Source: Bacteroidales bacterium (lineage in GTDB: Bacteria > Bacteroidota > Bacteroidia > Bacteroidales > WCHB1-69). From it: a stretch of 64,000 bases of DNA. Below the pieces are notes generated by a model. That model was not told the origin of the DNA and searched no databases. It worked only from the letters and a program-made list of their open reading frames with translations. Made by a program: the position numbers and the translations under genes. Each line of letters starts with the position of its first letter. Position 1 is the stretch's first letter. The stretch lies in assembly GCA_017395245.1 (NCBI GenBank), contig JAFPVR010000083.1:1-64000 (forward strand), given 5' to 3'. Below, one piece after another: positions 15,266 through 22,142 of this stretch.

Positions 15266-16940
15266 GGGTGGAAAACACCACCTTCACCGGTGCCTCCCAT
15301 TCTCCCATCATCGCCTTGAATTTCTTCACCGATTTGGCGGAGATACCCTCGGCGGGAAGGTTCAATTGCCGATTAATAGTCACCGTCTGGCCGTCAATCT
15401 GAACATCAATCAGGAGCTTGGCGTTTTCGACGGTGATTTCTTTGTGTACCGGTTTCGTCAGACAACGGACGTTGGCGGGCAACTTGACCGTGTAGGCGTA
15501 TTTTTCGTCGGATTGTCTCGTGTTCACATTGTACTGGCGGTCGTTGTGAATGTTTACAGATTGTATCTTCGTACCGTAGTTGCCGTCGTCGATGGTCAGC
15601 TCATAGTATTTGTTGCCGAGCGGGGTGACGTATGCTTTTGCTACGCTAATTTCCTGAGGCTGAAGTCTTTGTATCATTGGGGAATTACGGACATCCTTTT
15701 TCGAAACCACCACTTGCGGATTTTCTAAATCCTCTTTATTTAAGGTGATGTCTGCGACCACATCCACCGTAACAGGAACATATTCCGACTCCCAAGTTTG
15801 CCCGTCATCCAAAACCAAATCTTCGTCAAGCATGGTCATATTAATTGCCAACTCATCCGTTTCGTTGGCGGAAATCTCGTAGTATGAACCATTCACTTGG
15901 ACAGAGACTAGCGCTTCTGGATCGGTGAAAAACGAAAAACTGACAAAAGCCAAGTGAGCTTCATACCCCAAACTATTCAACACACCTTTTAACAGAATAT
16001 TCTTTTCTATCGGCAACGCACAGTTGCTCTCCCATACTTGTTGCGGCGAGGCGAACATATAGTTCAACACTTTTGCGTTCAGATGATTGGTATGAATATT
16101 GTCGTGGATATAATCCCTAACATACAGAACCTTGTCCATATCGCTCATATCATCCGTGAAACGGCTGCGGAAGAAGTCTGTAATTTTTTGGTTGTCAAAC
16201 GTCTGCATAGCGTTTTGCTGCATGATTTTACCTACAGGATAATTCTCATCAAGCAACGATGTAATGATGATCAAAAAGGCTATTTCGCTTGGTAAGATAT
16301 ATTCGTCTGTAGGGTGTTCCGGCAGGTCGGTGAAGGTATATACAGTTGTCTTCGGATTTTGTTCAGCATTCGTTGTGTAGTGAAGATTGTCTCCTTTCAA
16401 AACAAATGCCGCAGGTTTATAATCTGGCGTGGTCACACTAATCACGTACTTCTCCACCGGCACCTCCTCCTGCAAATCCACCTTTTCCAACAGTTCCTGG
16501 AAGAAGAAGTTCTTGGAACGGATGGTGTAGTCGAGAATGATGATGGCATCATACTCCAACGCCGTGTGCGTCACCACCATCGTGCGGATGCCGTTGAGCC
16601 GCTCGCATTTGGTGCAACCCTCCGGCAACATCGGGTTGAAGGCGTTGGCAGGGGTTTCCACCTTGCTGCCGTCCTTGCGGATGGTGTAGGCCTCGTTGAT
16701 GATGAGCTCCTGGAAATCAGGATTGTACGTGATGAACGTCTCCCCGAAATGGTCGAAGGTCATCCGCGTGAAAATTTGCAACTCCGTGCGCTTCCGAAAC
16801 TCCGTGGAGCCGTCTTTGTTCAACGTGTAGCTCTTGGAGATGAGCTTGTAAACGGCATCCTTATCGGGAGCCTTGCCAAATGCGGTCGCCATCACGAAAA
16901 CCGCCAACATCATAATAATGTATCGTTTACTCATATTCAT
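15261..16940 (-). CDS. DUF3857/transglutaminase-like protein, probably catalytically dead
   Basis: 559 aa with a signal peptide (IIMMLAVFVMATAFG). The first half is DUF3857-like (KRTELQIFTRMTFDHFGETFITYNP, ALEYDAIIILDYTIRSKNFFFQEL). A transglutaminase-like core follows: VRDYIHDNIHTNHLNAKVLNYM and WESNCALPIEKNILLKGVLNSLGYEAHLAFV with Cys307. Aligned by eye with the paralogue at 18553-20472, the catalytic His falls in EALVSVQV and the Asp in YYEISANE, so both are lost. It may be a structural or binding protein of the periplasm or cell surface. The related genes and the membrane protein between them form one minus-strand group. An ATG at 16934 is an alternative start. Confidence 0.82.
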   Translation of the reverse strand: MNMSKRYIIMMLAVFVMATAFGKAPDKDAVYKLISKSYTLNKDGSTEFRKRTELQIFTRMTFDHFGETFITYNPDFQELIINEAYTIRKDGSKVETPANAFNPMLPEGCTKCERLNGIRTMVVTHTALEYDAIIILDYTIRSKNFFFQELLEKVDLQEEVPVEKYVISVTTPDYKPAAFVLKGDNLHYTTNAEQNPKTTVYTFTDLPEHPTDEYILPSEIAFLIIITSLLDENYPVGKIMQQNAMQTFDNQKITDFFRSRFTDDMSDMDKVLYVRDYIHDNIHTNHLNAKVLNYMFASPQQVWESNCALPIEKNILLKGVLNSLGYEAHLAFVSFSFFTDPEALVSVQVNGSYYEISANETDELAINMTMLDEDLVLDDGQTWESEYVPVTVDVVADITLNKEDLENPQVVVSKKDVRNSPMIQRLQPQEISVAKAYVTPLGNKYYELTIDDGNYGTKIQSVNIHNDRQYNVNTRQSDEKYAYTVKLPANVRCLTKPVHKEITVENAKLLIDVQIDGQTVTINRQLNLPAEGISAKSVKKFKAMMGEWEAPVKVVFSTL

Positions 16941-16973
16941 AATAAAATCATCGTATCGTTGTCGTCGTTCGTT

Positions 16974-17037
16974 CCTAGGGCTCGGCTTCGCCTCACCCTA
17001 GGCTGGCATACGACGCCCTTACAGGGCTTTCAAGGAA
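16974..17037 (+). repeat. Family A palindromic module (solo)
   Basis: CCTAGGGCTCGGCTTCGCCT then CACCCTAGG, CTGGCATACGACGCCCTTAC, the GCCCTTACAGGGC hairpin and CAAGGAA. There is no transposase nearby. It sits between two minus-strand genes. Confidence 0.88.
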
Positions 17038-17049
17038 AAAGTTTATATT

Positions 17050-17084
17050 ATTCTTCATTCTACATTCATCATTCTTCATTCAAA
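17050..17084 (-). repeat. Heptamer array over a stop codon (5 units)
   Basis: On the plus strand ATTCTTC, ATTCTAC, ATTCATC, ATTCTTC, ATTCAAA start at 17050, 17057, 17064, 17071 and 17078. On the coding (minus) strand the units read GAATGAT or GAATGTA, supplying TGA and TAG. The stop codon of the membrane-protein gene (17069-17071) is inside, and its last residues NEE are encoded by the array. Confidence 0.85.
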
Positions 17085-18535
17085 CAATAAAACGGTTTCA
17101 CTGTATCCGTAATATGCCAAATATACAGCATTTCAGAGGCATTCTTCGTTTCTTCGACACTATGCCTGGGCATCCAGGACACCACTCTTGCCGGTTCAGT
17201 CAAGACTACGGGAACTTCCGGCGACGCCTGAATCTTACGGATAGCAGCAATCTCCTGCTCATTACCCCACTTCATGGGGATGTCAATCATCGTGAAGTAA
17301 ATCATAAACACCAAACAACCAATCAGATAAGAGATTCTGAAACGGTTTTGGGTGAGATGGTCAATCAGGAACAGCGTGGTAAAGACGAGATGGAACATAT
17401 ACAGGAAACTGACAGCTATCATCACATCGTAACGTATGAGGTAGGGACGGTAGGGACGATAGCCCCCAAACGGGAGCAACACCATATATATCAGCGCAAA
17501 AACATTGATCCACAGAAACAATTGGATGGCAGTTTTGCCCTCTTGTGGGAATTTAAGCCGTATTACGACGAAATTGAATACCGAAAGTGTGACAAGGATG
17601 TCGAATGCGGTATTCTTGAACATTTCGAGGAAACCTCGGGGAAGCAGCTTGTAGCGTTCCGCCAACGTCAGCGACACGGAATCCCACATGGTGTTGAATG
17701 TGCCGAGCCATATCGAATACAGCGACAACAGTCCGAGGGGCAGCAAATAGAGCCAGTAATGCCTTGGAATGGCTTTGAAAAACGAGCCTAACGACTTGTT
17801 TTCAAGGGTCTTGTCGAAGATGTAATTTACCGTGAAGCGAATCAGCAGGGTGAAAATCGCGACGAGGACAATGGCGGAGTTGATGGCTCCCGAAAAGCAG
17901 GTGAGCACCAAAAAAAACAGAAACCAGACGGTGCGTAGAACCACGTTTGGGAAGAGCTTCCTGTTAAAGAACTCATCATAGATAAATGGCAGAAAGCTAC
18001 AGACCAGAAAAATGAGTGGCAACGCATAGAAGAAGTCATACGAAAGGGAGATGTCAATCAGTCCGAAGCTGTGGGTCGCACCGCACGTTTGGAAAAGAGG
18101 CGCAAACAGCAGCATGGCAAGGTAAAACCGGGGTTCCTTGACGCGGAAACCGCCGCAAACCAGTACACACAAGAGCAACAGTAACGCAATCTGCATCAAA
18201 GTTTTGCAAATGGCATTCGTCAGATAGACACTCTGCAGCGGCTCGACAACTTTTTGCAGGGCGAACGGAACAGTCCGGTAGGTCTTGTACAGCAGATAAT
18301 GGGAGAAGAAACGGTTGGGGGCAGCGTGCGGCTCGTGGCGTGCGAGCATTTTCACGCCAAAAGGGTCCTGGTAAAGGGGAATCAGGTAATCGCGGGGTAG
18401 GATGGACTCCTCCATATCACCATCCATCGGGTATTTGGAATGCTGGTAGAAGCTGTAGGCCAAATCGCCCGCGACCAGGAGGATCGCGATGGCCACTAAC
18501 CACGAAGTTTTAATATGTACGAGCTTTTTCGGCAT
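17069..18535 (-). CDS. Polytopic membrane protein of unknown function
   Basis: 488 aa with roughly ten hydrophobic segments, the first at residues 12-30 (WLVAIAILLVAGDLAYSFY). A large outer loop follows (about 31-85; YPMDGDMEESILPRDYLIPLYQDPFG), then regularly spaced segments (for example TLMQIALLLLLCVLVCGGF, ALPLIFLVCSFLPFIY, LLSLYSIWLGTF). This plan, one segment, a loop with acidic residues and many later segments, recalls GT-C glycosyltransferases and DUF6056-type proteins, but no diagnostic motif is seen. It lies between two DUF3857 paralogues, 17 nt after the upstream one, suggesting a shared operon. The stop codon and last three residues come from a heptamer array. Confidence 0.6.
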   Translation of the reverse strand: MPKKLVHIKTSWLVAIAILLVAGDLAYSFYQHSKYPMDGDMEESILPRDYLIPLYQDPFGVKMLARHEPHAAPNRFFSHYLLYKTYRTVPFALQKVVEPLQSVYLTNAICKTLMQIALLLLLCVLVCGGFRVKEPRFYLAMLLFAPLFQTCGATHSFGLIDISLSYDFFYALPLIFLVCSFLPFIYDEFFNRKLFPNVVLRTVWFLFFLVLTCFSGAINSAIVLVAIFTLLIRFTVNYIFDKTLENKSLGSFFKAIPRHYWLYLLPLGLLSLYSIWLGTFNTMWDSVSLTLAERYKLLPRGFLEMFKNTAFDILVTLSVFNFVVIRLKFPQEGKTAIQLFLWINVFALIYMVLLPFGGYRPYRPYLIRYDVMIAVSFLYMFHLVFTTLFLIDHLTQNRFRISYLIGCLVFMIYFTMIDIPMKWGNEQEIAAIRKIQASPEVPVVLTEPARVVSWMPRHSVEETKNASEMLYIWHITDTVKPFYCLNEE

Positions 18536-18555
18536 AAACTACTAACTGCTAACTA
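18535..18555 (-). repeat. Heptamer array at the DUF3857 stop codon (3 units)
   Basis: On the coding strand the sequence after VVFVK is TAGTTAGCAGTTAGTAGTTT: AGTTAGC, AGTTAGT, AGTT. The stop TAG is the first unit's own, and each unit holds another TAG in a new frame. It fills the whole 17-nt gap to the next gene's ATG. Confidence 0.75.
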
Positions 18556-20472
18556 TTTGACGAACACCACGGGATTTCCAATATACCCCCGCTGGCACTG
18601 CACGGCTTTGCGGAAGGCGGGCCATTCGGAGGCATCGTAGACGCGCTTGCCGAGGGAGATGTTCTCGGTGAAGGTGACCATATTGTAGCCGACCGTGTAA
18701 CCGCCTTTGAACGAGATGGTCGGGGTGACAAATTGCTGCGATTGGGGCGTGCTTACGCGGGTGTAGCCCGAGGGGACTTTCATCGTTTCGGAGATGGCGA
18801 CGTAGCGGGAGCAGCGGTCGGTGAAGGGATAGTCGCGGGTTTCGAGACTTGTGTCGTAGAAGAGGTGGCGCATGGCGAAGGCGTAGAAACCGTTGGCGAG
18901 GAACGGTGTGGCGATAAGTTCGTTGTCGGTAACGGTCGCGTAATCAGGGATCTCGAACGTATACGTGATCTTCACCGGTTGTTTGAGGTAGTCGTCCTCG
19001 CTGGTGTATTTCACGCTTTTGAGCTTCGCGTTGGGGTATTCCGAGTAGAGCATTTCCTCGACACTGCGCTGCCATTCGGTACGGAAACCGTAGAAGACAC
19101 CGCGCACGGTACGGTCGCTTTGCCGGTCGGCGGTGATGGTGACGGTGCCCTTGAGCGAGCCTTTCTTGGTGACTTCGGTCTGGGCGGTCATGCGCACGTA
19201 GTGGTTCTTCGGGTCGGAGACGGGCGTAAGTCCCAATTTCGCGCCGTTTGGGAGTCCCATGAGGTAGTTCTGCTGCTGCTCCGCACTGGACCAGAGCTCG
19301 CCGCGCACACCTGGAACCCACGTGGGATCCAGAAGCTGGTAGTTGCCGTTGCGCCGCTGTACCACCGTGATGCAGTGGTTGAACTGGTCGGCTGGGATGT
19401 CCTCGATACGCTCGCCGGCCATCGTCATGGCAGCATACGCCTTGAAGCCCGCTGCCCGCAACATGCCGATGAGCATGCCGGCCTTGTCTTTGCAGACGCC
19501 GCAGCGGTCGCGGAAGGTCATCTCGCACTTGTGGAGCGTGAATCCCTCGCCCTCGCCCATCGAGATGCCGGAGTAGCGCACATTGTCGGCGACCCAGTGC
19601 GTGAGGATGTCCAAGCTGTCGTTCTCGGTCTTGGCCGGTTTCAGCAGCTCGTTCACCTTCGCCTGGATCTCCGGTGTGGCCTCGAAGCTGCCGAAATCTT
19701 CGTTCACACCGTAAAACCACGTCGACTTGGCCTCCCAATTCTGGGCGGTGGTCACGATGAGCTTCGGTTCAATGTCGTTGCTGGCCACCGTATAGCGCGG
19801 GGTCTTCAACGGGAAATAGTCCGTGCTTGAGAAGGTGAAAACGGTCCGATCGCCGTCCTTCGTGGTCTTCACAGCAAGGTTGCCGTTGAAAATCTTGTAC
19901 TGCAAATTCTTGTTGGTCAGCACACTGACCTGATAGACTTTCTCCTTTACGGGCTGGCTGCTCCAGAAGGGGACGATGTCGTAGAAGTGGCCGCGCATGG
20001 GCGGGATGTACTTCGCGTCGGGGTCCTCGCCCTGCAGCAGCGCGTAGGTGAAACCCTTCTTGTAGGTAAGGAATTCCACCTCGTCGCCAATTTCGAGGCG
20101 ACCGAGGGCGACCATCTTCTGCCGCGCACCCCAGTAGATCATGTGGGCCGGCGCGGGGTAGTCGAGCACATCGGGCTCCGCATGTTCCACTGTACCGTCG
20201 TGACGGTAAATGATAACGTCGCGGATCTCGCAGTAAGCCGACAGCGGGTCGTAATCGACGATAATCGTGTTGTTGTCGCGGCAACCGGCATCGCTCAACA
20301 CGCGGTAACGCTGATGGTTGACGTAGTGGCTGAGGCCGTTCTCCTCCATGCGCACGGTCATGCTGTCGTAGAGGGTCACGCGGTCGTAGCCGGCGTAGGG
20401 GTCGGGGGTTTGCGCGGTGGCCATCGACCATGCGAGGCATAATGTGATGATTAGGGTGATTATTCTATTCAT
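18553..20472 (-). CDS. DUF3857 and transglutaminase domain protein with intact triad
   Basis: 639 aa with a signal peptide (TLIITLCLAWSMATAQ). Residues about 40-220 form the DUF3857 domain (HYVNHQRYRVLSDAG; YDPLSAYCEIRDVIIYRHDGTVE). The transglutaminase-like core has FRDRCGVCKDKAGMLIGMLRAAGFKAY (Cys327), DQFNHCITVVQ (His366) and YQLLDPTWVPG (Asp382), a complete Cys-His-Asp triad. A C-terminal beta-rich part follows (DUF2569-like position, not assigned). Such proteins are exported and are thought to process peptide or amide bonds in the envelope; substrates are unknown. It is the first gene of a three-gene minus-strand group with a membrane protein and a degenerate paralogue. Confidence 0.87.
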   Translation of the reverse strand: MNRIITLIITLCLAWSMATAQTPDPYAGYDRVTLYDSMTVRMEENGLSHYVNHQRYRVLSDAGCRDNNTIIVDYDPLSAYCEIRDVIIYRHDGTVEHAEPDVLDYPAPAHMIYWGARQKMVALGRLEIGDEVEFLTYKKGFTYALLQGEDPDAKYIPPMRGHFYDIVPFWSSQPVKEKVYQVSVLTNKNLQYKIFNGNLAVKTTKDGDRTVFTFSSTDYFPLKTPRYTVASNDIEPKLIVTTAQNWEAKSTWFYGVNEDFGSFEATPEIQAKVNELLKPAKTENDSLDILTHWVADNVRYSGISMGEGEGFTLHKCEMTFRDRCGVCKDKAGMLIGMLRAAGFKAYAAMTMAGERIEDIPADQFNHCITVVQRRNGNYQLLDPTWVPGVRGELWSSAEQQQNYLMGLPNGAKLGLTPVSDPKNHYVRMTAQTEVTKKGSLKGTVTITADRQSDRTVRGVFYGFRTEWQRSVEEMLYSEYPNAKLKSVKYTSEDDYLKQPVKITYTFEIPDYATVTDNELIATPFLANGFYAFAMRHLFYDTSLETRDYPFTDRCSRYVAISETMKVPSGYTRVSTPQSQQFVTPTISFKGGYTVGYNMVTFTENISLGKRVYDASEWPAFRKAVQCQRGYIGNPVVFVK

Positions 20473-20501
20473 AATATGGGGATGTTCGTTCTATCTATAA
20501 T

Positions 20502-20667
20502 CCTAGGGCTCACTTCGTTCACCCTAGGCTGACATACGACGTTTTTTAATAATCATAGGGCTCACTTCGTTCACCCTAGGCTGACATACGACGTTTTTTA
20601 ATAATCCTAGGGCTCACTTCGTTCACCCTAGGCTGACATACGACGCCCTTACAGGGCTTTCAAGGAA
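20502..20667 (+). repeat. Family A palindromic modules in triplicate (52-bp period)
   Basis: CCTAGGGCTCACTTCGTTCA then CCCTAGG occurs at 20502, 20554 (one base changed) and 20606, each followed by CTGACATACGACG. The first two copies continue TTTTTTAATAAT and the last into the GCCCTTACAGGGC hairpin and CAAGGAA. Thus only the terminal copy has the full module, as at 1258-1387. This and the heptamer array below fill the 233-nt gap. Confidence 0.9.
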
Positions 20668-20676
20668 GTATTTTAT

Positions 20677-20711
20677 ATTCAGCATTCAGCATTTATCATT
20701 CATCATTAAAT
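20677..20711 (-). repeat. Heptamer array over a stop codon (5 units)
   Basis: Plus-strand units ATTCAGC, ATTCAGC, ATTTATC, ATTCATC, ATTAAAT start at 20677, 20684, 20691, 20698 and 20705. On the coding strand each complete unit holds TGA or TAA (TAATGATGAATGATAAATG). The regulator's TAA (20706-20708) lies in the array. Confidence 0.88.
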
Positions 20712-21296
20712 GATGTCTTTCTCTTCGATGAGGTTGTTCAGGATTGCGTAGACTGTGAGGGCTGCGACGGATTTGATGCCGGTTTTGCGGACGATGTTCT
20801 TGCGGTGGGTGATGACGGTGTGGACGGAGATGTTGAGTTGGTCGGCTATCTCGTTGTTCTTGAGACCTTTGGAGAGGCAGATGAGCACGTCTTTTTCGCG
20901 GTCGGAGAGGGGGGCGGTGTCGGGGTCTTCATTGTCGGTCTGGAGTGTGTTGCACACTTGGTTGAGGGTTGATTTGATGCGCTGGAAATCGTCGTTGAGT
21001 TCGATGATGCCGGCGAACTGCCGCTGGTGTTGCGATTCGATGTAGGCGGTGACAAGGCCGACGAGGCGCAGGTTCGGCAGCTGGTCGAATTCGGCGCGGA
21101 GGGTGGCTCGTTTGGCGTAATCAAACAGCAACGGATTGACAATCAGGATGTCCGGGCGCAGCGCGCTGATTCTCGCATAGAGGGCGTTGAGGTTGTCGGT
21201 GGAAAAAACGACCTCCGCATCCGGCAGCTCTCGCAGCAGCTGTTCCAGTCCGATGCGCAGCATGGACGAGGGTTCGGCGATGGCGATCTTAGTCAT
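20706..21296 (-). CDS. LuxR-type transcription regulator with degenerate receiver
   Basis: 196 aa. The N-terminal 120 residues have a receiver-like alternation (MTKIAIAEPSSMLRIGLEQLL; ALRPDILIVNPLLFDY), but the phospho-acceptor position holds Asn54 and the acidic pocket is reduced to Glu8, so ordinary phosphorylation is unlikely. Residues about 133-188 are a LuxR/NarL helix-turn-helix (LSDREKDVLICLSKGLKNNEIADQLNISVHTVITHRKNIVRKTGI). It overlaps the hemerythrin gene upstream by 8 nt, so the two are translated together. A role in responding to redox, nitric oxide or iron-sulphur damage sensed by the partner is inferred from that linkage. Confidence 0.85.
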   Translation of the reverse strand: MTKIAIAEPSSMLRIGLEQLLRELPDAEVVFSTDNLNALYARISALRPDILIVNPLLFDYAKRATLRAEFDQLPNLRLVGLVTAYIESQHQRQFAGIIELNDDFQRIKSTLNQVCNTLQTDNEDPDTAPLSDREKDVLICLSKGLKNNEIADQLNISVHTVITHRKNIVRKTGIKSVAALTVYAILNNLIEEKDII

Positions 21297-22008
21297 GGCG
21301 TTTGGATTCTAAGAGTTGGATGTAGGGGACTAAGATGCGGTTCTCCATCATGGCGTGCTTGGCGATGTCGTTGGAGAGGGCGTACATGTCCAACAGCATA
21401 TCCACGCGCTCCGCAGGGGAGACTTCGGCGGGTATGTACTTGAGCAGCAGGTTGGATAGATCGTTGAGGGTGTCTTCAATGTCGTCGTGCTGTTGGTGGA
21501 AGGTGTTTTTCTGGTAGGTGGCCGACTCCGTGGCCTCCTGCTCGGAGAGAATCTGCCGCAGATAGGGGAATATCACCTCCTCCTCATATTGGAAATGCTT
21601 CTCCATCTCCTTGCGGAATTCGGCGTAGAAGTTGGAAATCAGCGTGCTGTACTTCTTGTCCATCGGCTCTAACAGGATGTTGAGATGGTGCTCGATATGG
21701 GGCAGCTTGTTCTCCAAGTAGTCCTTGTGCGAGGAGACGAGGTACTGCAGGATATCCGCCATTGGGCACTGCTGCAGCTCGTTGGCCGTCGGGAAGTAGT
21801 CGTCCTGACAATAGACGCGGCTGATGAGCATGAAGAGCGGTTCCGAAACACGGTGTTCGGCACAGAGCTGTCCGATGCTCTTCTCCCCGAAACCCAACGG
21901 GATACCCAAGCGGGGAAGAACTGTCAACAGACTGTGGTACTGGTTGATAGCATCCGCCATCTTCATTTTTGGGGACAATTGCGACGAAAAATCGGAAAGG
22001 TTGCTCAT
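21289..22008 (-). CDS. Hemerythrin-domain protein (RIC/ScdA-like)
   Basis: 239 aa. The first 75 residues resemble the helical N-terminal domain of RIC/ScdA proteins (LGIPLGFGEKSIGQLC). The hemerythrin four-helix bundle has metal-ligand motifs in order: VSSHKDYLENKLPHIEHH, EKHFQYEEEVIFPYL (HxxxE), HQQHDDIEDTL and AKHAMMENRILVPYI (HxxxE). Family members bind a di-iron centre; RIC proteins help repair oxidatively damaged iron-sulphur clusters. It is the first gene of a two-gene unit with the LuxR-type regulator (8-nt overlap). Confidence 0.87.
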   Translation of the reverse strand: MSNLSDFSSQLSPKMKMADAINQYHSLLTVLPRLGIPLGFGEKSIGQLCAEHRVSEPLFMLISRVYCQDDYFPTANELQQCPMADILQYLVSSHKDYLENKLPHIEHHLNILLEPMDKKYSTLISNFYAEFRKEMEKHFQYEEEVIFPYLRQILSEQEATESATYQKNTFHQQHDDIEDTLNDLSNLLLKYIPAEVSPAERVDMLLDMYALSNDIAKHAMMENRILVPYIQLLESKRHD

Positions 22009-22023
22009 ACTTCAAATTTTCGG

Positions 22024-22031
22024 CAAAGATA
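22024..22031 (-). promoter_or_regulatory. -7 box of the hemerythrin-regulator operon
   Basis: TATCTTTG on the minus strand, 16 nt before the ATG at 22008, giving a very short leader. A CAA at 22058-22060 is too far to be a normal -33 element. Confidence 0.5.
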
Positions 22032-22103
22032 GTATTTTTTAGGCATTAGGCATTGGGCAAAAGAGGTGCGAACAAATACATGTCGCACCTCTTCGTATTG
22101 TCT

Positions 22104-22131
22104 GTAGAGACGCGCCATGGCACGTCTCTAC
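22104..22131. repeat. Family C palindrome
   Basis: GTAGAGACGC-GCCATGGC-ACGTCTCTAC, near-perfect, 12 nt after the stop of the 1330-aa surface protein (minus) and upstream of the hemerythrin gene. Confidence 0.9.
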
Positions 22132-22142
22132 AATGGGACAGG

